The notes: generated from the letters alone by a model not told the origin. 64,000 bases of DNA from Anaerolineae bacterium (GCA_023151115.1 JAKLJP010000020.1:62001-126000); one strand, 5' to 3'; numbered from the stretch's first letter, positions 38,358 to 47,428 are shown. A program made the numbers and translations.

Positions 38358-40357
38358 CAACCCCTTTAATCTCCAAACCTGAAGGCGCGCCCGAAGCGTC
38401 CGCTCGCCTGCTCTCGACCCCACCCCGTTCGTTGGCCGCGTCGCTGCTGCGCTGGGAATGGTTTTTGGTCATTCTGATTGTCGTTGTTAGCTTTGTTAAC
38501 AGCCTGATTTCACCTTTCTTTTTGGAGGCCACCAACCTGTTCAGAACGGCTTCCGACTTTATGGAGTTGGGCCTGATGATGCTGCCGATGACCTTTATCA
38601 TCATCACCACCGGCAGTGTTGATTTAGCCGTCGCCTCGACGCTGGGCATGTCGGCCTCATTTATGGGTTGGCTGTTCAACCTGGGCGTCAATATCTGGTT
38701 GGCGGCCGGCGCGGCTCTGCTGCTCGGCACGCTGGCCGGGCTGGTCAATGGCCTGCTGATTACCCGCATCAAACTGCCGGTACTGGTGGTCACCCTGGCG
38801 ACGTTTGCCCTTTACCGGGGGATTGCCTATGTGCTGCTGGGCGACCAGGCCGCGCGCGGCTACCCGGCAGCCTTTACCTACTTGGGCCAGGGCAAGATAG
38901 GTGGTACGCCGGTGCCCTTTTCGATGCTCCTGTTTGGCGTGCTGGCGCTGGTTTTTGGCCTGGTGCTGCACAAAACTGCCTTTGGCCGCCAGTTATATGC
39001 CATCGGCAGCAACGAAGAAGCCTGCCGGTACTCCGGCGTGCCGGTTGACCGGATTAAACTTATTATTTTTACCCTGTCCGGCTTTATGGCCGCCCTGGCC
39101 GGGATTGTGTTGGCGGCCCGCTTTGGCAGCACCCGGCCCGACATCGGCACAGGACTGGAACTGGACGTAATTACGGCTACGGTGCTGGGTGGGGTTGACA
39201 TCTCCGGCGGCACCGGCACGATGGTCGGCGCAGTGCTGTCGCTGGTCCTGATTGGCATCCTCCGTTTTGGCATGAGCCTGGTTAACATCCAGGGGCAGGT
39301 CCAGGGTATTGTCATCGGCCTGCTGCTGATTCTGGCAATTTTTCTGCCTCGGCTGGGCCGGTCCCTCGGCGGCGGCTTCAAGCTGAGCCGGGGCGCAGTG
39401 CTGGGCAGCGTCGTAGCCCTGGTGGTGGCTTTGCTCTTTGGCGGTTTCTTTTCATGGTCACGCAACCTGGTGTTGGTCACGCCCGAACCAACGCCGGCTC
39501 CGCCGACGGCCACACCATTGCCCGCCGTCGTGTTGAAACCGACGCCCACGCCGGTTGCTTTGCCGCCCACACCCACGCCGCGCCCCTCGCCTACGCCGCT
39601 GCCGACGGCGACACCCGCCCCAACTACCGATGAAACCGGCGAAGCCCCGGCGGTCACGCCGACTCCGACCGAGCCGCCCAAGCCGGTTGAGGAGATGATT
39701 GAGATTCCCGCCGGTCCTTTTATCTTTGGCAGCGATGAGACCGAGCCAAATGAAAGTCCGGCTCAGACGATAGAATTACCCGCCTATCAGATTGACCGCT
39801 TTGAAGTAACCAACGACGATTTTACCCTGTTTGTCAATGCCACCGGTTACCAGACCGACTCTGAAAAGAAGGGGGCCAAGAAAAATTGGCGCACCGAGGC
39901 TGAAGGAAATGGCAATCATCCGGTGGTCCGCGTTACCTGGAATGACGCCCAGGCTTTTTGCGCCTGGCTGGGCAAGCGCCTGCCGACCGAGCAAGAGTGG
40001 GAGAAGGCGGCTCGCGGCGAGCAGGGTAATCTTTTCCCCTGGGGCAACACCTTTGACGCCAGTAAAGCCAATTTGAAAGCCAGCGGTATTCGTGGTACAG
40101 TGGCGGTGGGCAGTTTCCCCGGCGGGGCCAGTCCCTACGGAGTAGAGGACATGGCCGGTAATGTTTGGGAATGGACGGCCGACCCCTACCAGGGCTACCC
40201 CGGCAGCAGTTATGTGGATGAATTCTACAGCGATGAGCTAAAAGTGACGCGCGGCGGCGGCTGGTTTGACGACGAGCCGCAGGCTCGCGCCGGCAATCGC
40301 TCGGCGGCCGCGCCCGACTCGGCCAATGATGATCTTGGCTTTCGCTGTGTGAAGTAA
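38354..40357 (+). CDS. Sugar ABC transporter B, permease 2 fused to an external FGE/SUMF1-fold domain
   Basis: A 667-residue fusion. Residues 35-335 are a normal RhaQ-like permease (TFIIITTGSVDLAVASTLG, YAIGSNEEACRYSGV, DVITATVLGGVDISGG). An extra membrane segment follows (348-368), then a Pro/Thr-rich tether (375-445), then a formylglycine-generating-enzyme-like domain (446-667) with IPAGPFIFGSD, PVVRVTWNDAQAFCAWLGKR, SPYGVEDMAGNVWEWT and GFRCVK. The two active-site cysteines of true FGE are absent: the strand after TRGGGWF reads DDEPQARAGN. The domain is therefore probably a binding module outside the cell. Confidence 0.9.
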   Translation: MTTPLISKPEGAPEASARLLSTPPRSLAASLLRWEWFLVILIVVVSFVNSLISPFFLEATNLFRTASDFMELGLMMLPMTFIIITTGSVDLAVASTLGMSASFMGWLFNLGVNIWLAAGAALLLGTLAGLVNGLLITRIKLPVLVVTLATFALYRGIAYVLLGDQAARGYPAAFTYLGQGKIGGTPVPFSMLLFGVLALVFGLVLHKTAFGRQLYAIGSNEEACRYSGVPVDRIKLIIFTLSGFMAALAGIVLAARFGSTRPDIGTGLELDVITATVLGGVDISGGTGTMVGAVLSLVLIGILRFGMSLVNIQGQVQGIVIGLLLILAIFLPRLGRSLGGGFKLSRGAVLGSVVALVVALLFGGFFSWSRNLVLVTPEPTPAPPTATPLPAVVLKPTPTPVALPPTPTPRPSPTPLPTATPAPTTDETGEAPAVTPTPTEPPKPVEEMIEIPAGPFIFGSDETEPNESPAQTIELPAYQIDRFEVTNDDFTLFVNATGYQTDSEKKGAKKNWRTEAEGNGNHPVVRVTWNDAQAFCAWLGKRLPTEQEWEKAARGEQGNLFPWGNTFDASKANLKASGIRGTVAVGSFPGGASPYGVEDMAGNVWEWTADPYQGYPGSSYVDEFYSDELKVTRGGGWFDDEPQARAGNRSAAAPDSANDDLGFRCVK

Positions 40358-40362
40358 GAGGA

Positions 40363-40526
40363 CCGCCGACGACCGACCGCTGATACCATACCCTTGTGGT
40401 ACCGCCGGAACAGGCTGAAGGTGGTGGGTGGTCTAAAATCGTTTACGTCAAGGAGGATGATTTATTACAGAGGAGCGTCTATGCAAAAAACTGTAATCCA
40501 AAATCCAAAATCTAAAATCTAAAATC
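40363..40526. repeat. Repeat-rich leader of the binding-protein gene
   Basis: gaccgccgacgaccgaccgc words (40363-40385), a short stem taccata/tggtacc, and a tandem of aaatccaaaatc words (40496-40526) fill the gap before the ribosome site GAGGAG. Confidence 0.6.
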
Positions 40527-40544
40527 AATTGAGGAGAATCGAAA

Positions 40545-41825
40545 ATGCTTAAAAATTTCAGTAAAATTCTATCCATTCTGTTGTTGGTAGCCTTGCTGGT
40601 TCCTACAGCAAGCATGGCCCTGGCCCAAGAGGCTGTAGCCTGTGATGAAGATTACAGCGTCCAGGCCGACGACTGGCTGAGCAAGCTGGCCGACAAATTC
40701 TACGGCGATGTATTGGCTTACCCGGCTATTTTTGAGGCAACCAATGCTGCCGCTGCCACTGACAGCAGCTATGCTACCATTGCCAACGCCGACTTAATTG
40801 AACCCGGCTGGAAACTCTGCATTCCCAGCGCCGAAGATGCTCAAGCGATGATGGGTGGCGCTACAGCCGCACCGGCCGCCGAAGCTGCTCCGGCTGAAGC
40901 TCCGGCGGGTGGGGCCAACTATGTACTGGTTCCAAAAAACCTGGGCAACCCCTATTTTGACGCGGCCAACAATGGCGCTCAAGCCGCCGCCGCCGAACTG
41001 GGGGTAACAGTAACCTATCAAGGCTCCGCCACCGCCGACGCCACCGAGCAAATCCAACTGCTCAACTCCCTGATTGCGCAGCAGGTGGACGGCCTGGCCG
41101 TCTCGGCTAACGATTCCGATGCGCTCCAGCCGACAGGCCAAGCCGCCATTGAAGCCGGTATCCCGGTGGTAAGCTGGGATGCGGCTATCGCCCCCGGCGG
41201 ACGGACGGTTCACATCAACCAGGCTACCGCCGAAGGCATTGGCCGCGGCCAGATTCAACTGGTGTCTGAACTCATCGGCGGTGAAGGTCAAATCGCCATC
41301 CTTAGCGCCACCTCCACCGCCCCCAACCAGAATGAGTGGATCAAGTGGATGAACGATGAGCTGACCAAGCCTGAGTATGCCAACATCGAACTGGTCGCCA
41401 CCGTTTACGGCGACGACGACGACGAGAAGAGCTACAATGAAGCCCTGGGTCTGATGAAGACTTATCCAGACTTGAAGGCCATCATCGCCCCCACCACCGT
41501 CGGCATTGCAGCTTCGGCTCGTGCGGTTCAGGATCAGAATATGATTGGCAAAGTAGCTGTCACCGGTCTGGGTCTGCCCAGCCAGATGCGCGATTACGTC
41601 AAGAGCGGCGCTTGCCCGGCCTTTGCCCTGTGGAACCCTGAAGACCTGGGCTACCTGGCTATCTATACCCTGCATGCGATTGCCAGCGGCCAGATTGAAG
41701 GCAAGCCCGGCGACAGCTTTGAGGCCGGTAAACTGGGTTCGTACACCATTGACGACAACGGCGAAGTTCTGCTTGGCCCGCCCTTCGTTTTTGACGCCGA
41801 AAATATTGATAACTTCCAATTCTAA
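40545..41825 (+). CDS. Sugar ABC transporter B, LysM-containing substrate-binding protein
   Basis: A 426-residue exported protein. A signal peptide (about 1-28, ending ALAQ) is followed by a LysM-like domain (36-95: YSVQADDWLSKLADKFYGD, ADLIEPGWKLCIPS) with a cysteine at each end (33 and 92) that may form a disulfide. An Ala/Pro/Glu linker (97-123) leads to the binding fold (125-426), of RhaS or autoinducer-binding type (YVLVPKNLGNPYFDAANNGA). It has no lipobox, so LysM may hold it to wall glycan in place of a lipid. GAGGAG precedes the start. Confidence 0.9.
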   Translation: MLKNFSKILSILLLVALLVPTASMALAQEAVACDEDYSVQADDWLSKLADKFYGDVLAYPAIFEATNAAAATDSSYATIANADLIEPGWKLCIPSAEDAQAMMGGATAAPAAEAAPAEAPAGGANYVLVPKNLGNPYFDAANNGAQAAAAELGVTVTYQGSATADATEQIQLLNSLIAQQVDGLAVSANDSDALQPTGQAAIEAGIPVVSWDAAIAPGGRTVHINQATAEGIGRGQIQLVSELIGGEGQIAILSATSTAPNQNEWIKWMNDELTKPEYANIELVATVYGDDDDEKSYNEALGLMKTYPDLKAIIAPTTVGIAASARAVQDQNMIGKVAVTGLGLPSQMRDYVKSGACPAFALWNPEDLGYLAIYTLHAIASGQIEGKPGDSFEAGKLGSYTIDDNGEVLLGPPFVFDAENIDNFQF

Positions 41826-41848
41826 AGTTTTAGCATAAAATAGTTCCG

Positions 41849-41877
41849 GTGTGGCGCACAATTCTTGTGCGCCACAC
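41849..41877 (+). terminator. Hairpin after transporter B
   Basis: A perfect 13-bp stem (41849-41861, 41865-41877) with a 3-nt loop, 24 bases after the stop. No T run follows, so it may protect the mRNA end rather than terminate fully. Confidence 0.6.
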
Positions 41878-41900
41878 CCTTGCATACTTGATAATAAATT

Positions 41901-42662
41901 ATGACGACTGAACTCCTCACCCAGCTCATTACCCTCTCTAATAATCTCGGCAACCCCCAAAATGACTATGTGATTTTAGGCGAGGGTAATACCTCGGTTA
42001 AAGTGGATGATGCATCCTTTTGGGTCAAAGCCAGCGGCGTCGAGTTGCGTACCGTCGGCCCCGAAGGATTTGTGCAAGTTTATTTTGAGCCTATTTTAGC
42101 GCTGCTCGACGGCCCGGATTTGAGTGATGAACAAGTCAGGCAGGCGTTGACTGCGGCTAAAGTAGACCCGCAGGCCAAAGGCCATCCGTCGGTGGAAACG
42201 GCCCTGCACGCTATGTGTCTTAAATTGGCCGGGGTCAGTTTTGTCGGCCATACCCACCCGACGGCGATCAATATGATTACCTGTTCCGCCGCCTTTGAAA
42301 CCGCCTTGAGCGGCCGCCTCTTCCCCGATGAAGTGGTTCTGTGCGGCCCGGCCCCGGTGTTGATTCCTTATGTGGATCCCGGCCTGCCCCTGGCCCGCGA
42401 AGTGTATCGCCGCATCAACGCTTATATTGATACTTACGGCGAGCGGCCCAAAACCATTTACATGCAAAATCACGGCTTTATTGCCCTGGCCCCCACCGCC
42501 CAGCAGGTCGAAAATATCACGGCCATGGCCGTCAAAGCAGCCCGGATTTTGGTGGGCGCTTACGCGATGGGCGGGCCGCGATTTATGACTCCCCAAGCCG
42601 TTGACCGCATCCATACCCGCCCCGACGAACACTACCGCCAGCGGGTGATTGGCAAAGGATGA
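41901..42662 (+). CDS. Class II aldolase/adducin family protein, RhaD-like
   Basis: A 253-residue zinc-dependent aldolase-fold protein. GEGNTSVK (27-34) binds phosphate, GHTHPTAINM supplies two of the zinc His residues and MQNHGFIALA the third. Relatives split rhamnulose-1-phosphate, fuculose-1-phosphate or similar ketose phosphates into dihydroxyacetone phosphate and an aldehyde, or epimerise ribulose-5-phosphate. Its position right after a RhaTPQS-like transporter favours a ketose-1-phosphate aldolase. Confidence 0.82.
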   Translation: MTTELLTQLITLSNNLGNPQNDYVILGEGNTSVKVDDASFWVKASGVELRTVGPEGFVQVYFEPILALLDGPDLSDEQVRQALTAAKVDPQAKGHPSVETALHAMCLKLAGVSFVGHTHPTAINMITCSAAFETALSGRLFPDEVVLCGPAPVLIPYVDPGLPLAREVYRRINAYIDTYGERPKTIYMQNHGFIALAPTAQQVENITAMAVKAARILVGAYAMGGPRFMTPQAVDRIHTRPDEHYRQRVIGKG

Positions 42663-42725
42663 GGCGAGGAGACGAAGATAGAGGATAGAAGATGGATGGA
42701 TTGTTAACTGCTGGTCGGTAGTTAG

Positions 42726-42845
42726 TCAATGTCATTAAGTTAAGCAGCCTTTCGACCCTTCGACCTGGCTCAGGGGAGCCTTCGCTCAGGATGCAGCAGC
42801 CTGAGTAGGTGAGCGAAGCGAACCGTATCGAAGGGTGCTGCGCTG
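42726..42845. repeat. Half of a terminal inverted repeat plus 'cttcgacc' element
   Basis: tcaatgtcattaagtta (42726-42742) is a perfect single copy of the end sequence of the element at 63219-63301. It is followed by a hairpin-rich stretch of cttcgacc, gctcagg and gagcgaagcg words (42745-42845). Confidence 0.7.
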
Positions 42846-42878
42846 TCAGCAGGTTTATTTTTGAAGGAAACACAGGCC

Positions 42879-42944
42879 ATGGCCGATTTCAAAGCCTATC
42901 TGCTGGCCGAATTGGAACGTACCAATCAAGGACCTGAACCGTAA
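42879..42944 (+). CDS. 21-residue leader or remnant ORF
   Basis: ATG with AAGGAAA upstream starts a 21-residue frame (MADFKAYLLAELER and seven more residues) that ends one base before the next gene's ATG. It could be a translated leader coupled to the PHP gene, or the N-terminus of a lost gene. I do not recognise a family. Confidence 0.35.
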   Translation: MADFKAYLLAELERTNQGPEP

Positions 42945-42945
42945 A

Positions 42946-44286
42946 ATGAACACCAAAATTGCTATCCTCGAAACAAACCTGAACAATTTCAATCCTACTA
43001 TCCGCGCTGAAGCTTTGCATGAATTACTAACCCTGGCCGACCAGGGCAAAATCGAACTGCCCCCTCTGGCCGAAGTGGCCAACATGCACTGCCACACCTT
43101 TTTTTCGTTCAACGGTTACGGTCATTCGCCCACGTCGCTGGCCTGGCTGGCCCGGCGGCGGGGGATCAAGCTGTTGGGCAGTGTGGACTTTGATGTGCTG
43201 GACGCGGTGGAGGAATTTCTAACCGCCTGCGATGCTGTCGGAGTGCGTGGCAGCGCCGGCATTGAAACGCGAGTTTTTATCCCCGAATTTGCCACCCGCG
43301 AAATCAACTCGCCGGGTGAGCCGGGGGTGTATTATCATATGGGCATCGGCTTTACCTCCGGCCAGGCCCCGGCCTCTGTTGCCCCGATTCTGGCCGATAT
43401 GCGCCGCCGGGCCGAAGCACGAAATAAGGATATGGTTGCCCGGATTAACGCCTACCTGTCGCCGGTGAGCGTGGATTATGAGCAGGATGTTTTACCGCTC
43501 ACCCCACGCGGCAATGCTACCGAACGACACATGCTGCAAGCCTACACCCAGGCCGCTGAACGTGGCGCGTCCGATCCGGCGGCTTTCTGGGCCGGCAAGC
43601 TCAACCTGCCGCTTGACCAGGTGACCGCCCAGATAGGAGATAAACCCAAATTTCAAAATATAATTCGGGCCAAATTGATGAAAAAAGGCGGGGTGGGCTA
43701 TGTCCAGCCGGGTCCTCAAACCTTCCCCAACGTCGAGGAGTTTCACCAGTTTATTATCGCCTGTGGGGCGCTGCCCTGCGCGGCCTGGCTGGATGGCATG
43801 TCGGCGGGCGAGCAGGCCATTGAGGAATTATTGACCCTGCTGATTGATAAAGGCGCAGTCGCTTTGAATATTATCCCCGATCGCAACTGGAACATTGCCG
43901 ACCCCGACCAGAAACGGGTGAAAGTGCAAAAGCTGTACGAAGTGGTCGAACTGGCCCAAAAGCTGGATTTGCCTTTGAACATCGGCACCGAGATGAACGC
44001 CTACGGTCAAAAGTGGCTGGACGATTTCGACGCGCCGGAACTGGCCCCGGTACGAGCGGCGTTTCTGGATGGTGCTTATTTCATTTACGGCCATACTATA
44101 GCCCAGCGGGCGCTGGGGCTGGGCTATCAAAGCGATTGGGCCGAGATCCATTTACCGAGCCGCCGCGAGCGCAACGAATTTTATGCTGCCTTGGGCCGGC
44201 GGGTCGAACCGGGCGCGGTGGGTCGAGCTAGACTGTCGCAAGTAAATACGGCTGCAAACCCGGCAGATATTTTGTCGCTTTTATGA
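42946..44286 (+). CDS. PHP-superfamily metal-dependent hydrolase-like protein
   Basis: A 446-residue protein. NMHCHTFFSFNGYGHSP (about 46-62) carries the HxH that opens a PHP-domain metal site; VDFDVLDAVEEF and GIETRVFIPEF give further acidic ligands, and GTEMNAYGQ with YGHTIA near the C-terminus complete the pattern. PHP enzymes hydrolyse phosphoesters. The region around 150-290 is an insert that I do not recognise. It stands between an aldolase and the dehydrogenases, so a sugar-phosphate substrate is likely. Confidence 0.65.
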   Translation: MNTKIAILETNLNNFNPTIRAEALHELLTLADQGKIELPPLAEVANMHCHTFFSFNGYGHSPTSLAWLARRRGIKLLGSVDFDVLDAVEEFLTACDAVGVRGSAGIETRVFIPEFATREINSPGEPGVYYHMGIGFTSGQAPASVAPILADMRRRAEARNKDMVARINAYLSPVSVDYEQDVLPLTPRGNATERHMLQAYTQAAERGASDPAAFWAGKLNLPLDQVTAQIGDKPKFQNIIRAKLMKKGGVGYVQPGPQTFPNVEEFHQFIIACGALPCAAWLDGMSAGEQAIEELLTLLIDKGAVALNIIPDRNWNIADPDQKRVKVQKLYEVVELAQKLDLPLNIGTEMNAYGQKWLDDFDAPELAPVRAAFLDGAYFIYGHTIAQRALGLGYQSDWAEIHLPSRRERNEFYAALGRRVEPGAVGRARLSQVNTAANPADILSLL

Positions 44287-44609
44287 CCATCTTGACAATA
44301 TCATTTTACCCCGATCTGCCGATATAGCCCGCCCCGCGATGAATCGCAGGGCTAAATAACGGCATCCGATAAATCGGACTAAAGTCTTGGGATGAAGTAG
44401 CCCGATTAATCGGGCGCAGTTGGGTAGCCCGGCGAGTTCATCGCCGGGCGAACGTCGGAAAAAATAGGTGGTGGGGTCAAAATTTTTCCCGAAAAATGTG
44501 GCGTTGTCGAACTATCCTATCCAAATAGGTAAAGTTAAAGAGATATAATAATCAGGGGGAACTTTTGAAAATAAAACTTATAACCTAACCACATCAGAAG
44601 GAAACAACT
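44287..44609. other. 323-bp gap with repeat element
   Basis: It contains the repeat at 44325-44455 and an AT-rich 100 bp before the next gene with a possible -10 box (gatataat near 44541) but no matching -35. Confidence 0.45.
44325..44455. repeat. Repeat element, family 'gcccggcgatgaatcgccgggc'
   Basis: gccccgcgatgaatcgcagg, cgataaatcgga, gcccgattaatcgggc and gcccggcgagttcatcgccg are four diverged palindromes of one family placed in a row. Confidence 0.75.
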
Positions 44610-46331
44610 ATGTCTGACAAATTAAGCCGCTTTCGCCAGGCTACCGAAATCTCAAACACGAATCGTATGTGGCCGCTCTATGGCGCAGGTTTTGAAAATC
44701 TGGGCCGGAATGGCCAGCCAATCACCGCAGAGATTCCCTCTTACGGCCCCGATGAGTTATTAGTCCGCCACGATGCCTGCGGCATTTGCTTCTCCGACAT
44801 CAAGGTCATCAATGCCGGCGAACAGCATCCGCGTATTTTCCGGGATATGAAAAAAGAGCCGGTGGTGTTGGGCCACGAGGTGGCGATGACCGTCGTTGGC
44901 GTGGGCGAAAACCTGCGTGACCAGTACAAGGTAGGGGACCGACTGATCATTCAGGCCGACATTTATTATCACGGGGTCAACTACGCTTACGGCTATATGA
45001 TCCAGGGCGGTATGTCGCAATACAATGTGATTGATCAGCGTATCCTCAACGGAGATGACGGCAACTACCTTATCCCGGTGCAGCCGCAGACGGGCTACGC
45101 CGAAAGCGCCCTGGCCGAACCATGGGCCTGTGTGATTGCCGCTTATCACTTGCGCTATCGAATCGGCCTCAAGCCCGGTGGGACTACCTGGATCATTGGA
45201 ACCGCCGCCGCCAGAAATGACTGCTTTTTTAGCGCGGGTTTTGATGAAAAAGCCCATCCTCAACGCATCGTTTTAACCAATCCACCGGCAACTCTGGCCA
45301 ACCGCTTGAAGGAACAGGCCGCGTCGTTAGGGATTGAAGTGCAGGAAAGTTCGCTGGCCGCAATCCAGGCCGAAGTGCCGGGTGGGGCGTTAGCCTTTGA
45401 CGATATTATCATTCTTGGCCCTGACCCTGACCTGATTGAAGCCGCCAGTCCTTATCTGGCCGATTTTGGGATTGTCGCCTTGATAGCCGATACACCGCTA
45501 CCGCGACCGATCCAGGTGGATATGGGCCGGGTGCATTACAACCGCTGGACTTATGTCGGCGGGCCCGGGCCGGATATTGCGCGGGCCTACAGTGATCACA
45601 AAGTCCGCTCGGAATTAAAGCCGGGCGGCAAAACCTGGTTTGTGGGCGCGGGCGGGCCGATGGGCCAGATGCATGTGCAGCGGGCCGTCCAACTGCCCCA
45701 GCCGCCGGCGCTGCTCCTCTGTACCGATTTGGTTCAGGAGCGTTTGGACGCGCTGGAGGATATGTTGGGGGCGGAGGCCCGTGCTAAGGGCATCCACTTT
45801 GTCTGCCTATGCGTTCAGGACCCTGATTATCGGCAGAAGTTGGCTGAATTGGCCGGCAGTGGATTTGATGATATTATCGGGTTGGTGCCGGTTCCTCCGG
45901 TTATTAGCGAGTCGGCAGCCTATTTGGCCCGCGATGGGGTGATGAACGTCTTTGCCGGGGTTAAGCGCGGCACGATGGTCACGCTCGATTTGAGCGGCGT
46001 CTACTTGGATAACAAACGGTTCATCGGCCACACCGCCTCCACCATTGAAGATTTGCGGCTGATGCTGCGTGAAACCGAAGCGGGCCACCTTTCGCCCAAC
46101 CGCTCGGTGGCGGCGATTGGCTCGCTTGAAGCGGCCAAAGAGGGCTACCTGGCCGTGCGTGATGCCAAATTTCCGGGCAAGGTGGTGATCTTCCCCCAGA
46201 TCAAGGATTTTCCGCTGACCGCTTTGCCGGATTTGAAAGAGAAATTGCCCACCGTCTACGCCAGGTTAAAAGACGGCCACGAGTGGACAGTCGAGGCGGA
46301 GGAAGAGTTTTTGAAGCTGATGCTACCGTAG
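44610..46331 (+). CDS. Long zinc-type dehydrogenase, SorE-like, with doubled Rossmann region (copy 1)
   Basis: A 573-residue medium-chain dehydrogenase. The catalytic domain shows DACGICFSD (55-63) and VLGHEV (86-91); the structural-zinc cysteine lobe is absent. Two nucleotide-fold regions follow: one after LKPGGTTWIIGT and a second after LKPGGKTWFVGAGGPMG, each ending in a similar DDII-x-L...G block. The second half looks like L-sorbose-1-phosphate reductase SorE (VPVPPVISESAAYLARDGVM). It is expected to oxidise or reduce a ketose or polyol phosphate. A paralogue lies at 47499. Confidence 0.75.
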   Translation: MSDKLSRFRQATEISNTNRMWPLYGAGFENLGRNGQPITAEIPSYGPDELLVRHDACGICFSDIKVINAGEQHPRIFRDMKKEPVVLGHEVAMTVVGVGENLRDQYKVGDRLIIQADIYYHGVNYAYGYMIQGGMSQYNVIDQRILNGDDGNYLIPVQPQTGYAESALAEPWACVIAAYHLRYRIGLKPGGTTWIIGTAAARNDCFFSAGFDEKAHPQRIVLTNPPATLANRLKEQAASLGIEVQESSLAAIQAEVPGGALAFDDIIILGPDPDLIEAASPYLADFGIVALIADTPLPRPIQVDMGRVHYNRWTYVGGPGPDIARAYSDHKVRSELKPGGKTWFVGAGGPMGQMHVQRAVQLPQPPALLLCTDLVQERLDALEDMLGAEARAKGIHFVCLCVQDPDYRQKLAELAGSGFDDIIGLVPVPPVISESAAYLARDGVMNVFAGVKRGTMVTLDLSGVYLDNKRFIGHTASTIEDLRLMLRETEAGHLSPNRSVAAIGSLEAAKEGYLAVRDAKFPGKVVIFPQIKDFPLTALPDLKEKLPTVYARLKDGHEWTVEAEEEFLKLMLP

Positions 46332-46336
46332 GAGCA

Positions 46337-46400
46337 GCAGGGGTGCAGGGGGGCAGAGGAGAATTTTCTCCCCTGCGCCTCTGCTCCCCTGCACCCCTGC
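46337..46400. repeat. 23-bp inverted repeat, family 'gcaggggtgcagggg'
   Basis: Arms 46337-46359 and 46378-46400 pair with a single G-T wobble. The hairpin fills the gap between the dehydrogenase and the SDR gene. Confidence 0.85.
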
Positions 46401-46416
46401 TTATATTTGGAGGTAT

Positions 46417-47208
46417 ATGACTAAATTACTACAAGATCGCATCGCCCTCGTCACCGGCGGGGCGCAGGGATTAGGCCAGGCGATTTGCCAGCGCCTTGCT
46501 GCCGAAGGCTGTCACGTGGTGGTGGCCGATTTGAACGAAGAAGCCGCCGCCACCACCGCTGCTGAAATTGCCGCGACCACAAACCGCCAAACTTTGGCCG
46601 TCAAAGTGGATGTGACCGATGAGAGCCAGGTGGAAGCGATGGTGGACCAAACGCTGAAAAAATTTGGCCGGCTGGATATTGCCGTATCCAACGCCGGCGT
46701 GCTCATCGCCGAGGAAATTACCGAGTTTCCGGCGGAAAAATGGCGGGTGGTCATGAATGTCAACCTGTTTGGCTACTTTCTCACCGCCAAACACGCCGCC
46801 CGGCCCATGAAAGCGCAAGGCAAAGGCGTAATTATTCAAATCAACTCCAAGTCGGGCAAAAAGGGCAGCTTTAAAAATTCGGCTTACGCCGCCAGCAAAT
46901 TTGGCGGGATTGGCCTGACCCAGAGCATCGCCCTCGATCTGGCCGAGTTTGGGGTGCGGGTCAATGCCGTCTGCCCCGGCAATTTGCTCGACTCGCCGCT
47001 GTGGGTAAACTCCTTGTACAGCCAATATGCCAAAAAATGGGGCATCACCGAAGCCGAGGTGCGCCAGAAATACGTGGACCAGGTGCCGATGAAACGCGGT
47101 TGCACCTACGAAGATGTCTGCAATGTGGTGGTCTTTTTGGCTTCGGATCAAGCCGGCTATATGACCGGTCAGGCCATCAATGTGACCGGCGGTCAGGAGA
47201 TGCGCTAG
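46417..47208 (+). CDS. Short-chain dehydrogenase, sorbitol-6-phosphate 2-dehydrogenase-like
   Basis: A 263-residue SDR. GGAQGLGQAI binds NAD, and the catalytic Ser-Tyr-Lys is in INSKSGKKGS and YAASKFG. The tail LLDSPLWVNSLYSQYAKKWG, QVPMKRGCTYEDVCNVVVF and YMTGQAINVTGGQ closely follow E. coli SrlD and SorD, which interconvert sorbitol-6-phosphate and fructose-6-phosphate. Flanked by two SorE-like dehydrogenases, it suggests an L-sorbose or hexitol route, here fed by an ABC transporter and not a PTS. TGGAGGT precedes the start. Confidence 0.85.
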   Translation: MTKLLQDRIALVTGGAQGLGQAICQRLAAEGCHVVVADLNEEAAATTAAEIAATTNRQTLAVKVDVTDESQVEAMVDQTLKKFGRLDIAVSNAGVLIAEEITEFPAEKWRVVMNVNLFGYFLTAKHAARPMKAQGKGVIIQINSKSGKKGSFKNSAYAASKFGGIGLTQSIALDLAEFGVRVNAVCPGNLLDSPLWVNSLYSQYAKKWGITEAEVRQKYVDQVPMKRGCTYEDVCNVVVFLASDQAGYMTGQAINVTGGQEMR

Positions 47209-47211
47209 TTC

Positions 47212-47428
47212 GACCGCCGACCGCTGACCGCCGCCGGTGTGACTGGTCCTTAAAATCTTTCGCCGGGATTGGGGGATTTGGGGATTTTTTCTATTTTTAA
47301 TCCCCCAAGGCCCTGGGTCTACAAGATGGGATTTTAACACAGAGGGCACAAAGAAGGCACAGAGACCGCAGAGTTTCTCAGTGAACTTTGTGTCTTCTCC
47401 GTGTGCTCTGTGTTCCATTCTCCTTCTT
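47212..47428. repeat. Two word-like repeat families
   Basis: gaccgccgaccgctgaccgc (47212-47234) directly after the SDR stop, and a long imperfect hairpin of cacagaggg/caaagaagg words and complements (47336-47428). The remaining gap before 47499 holds only a strong ribosome site. Confidence 0.75.

Noticed and set aside
38878..39681. A 267-codon open frame antisense to the permease-FGE fusion
   Set aside because: It starts in the Pro/Thr tether and reads as Gly/Val repeats; it has no ribosome site.
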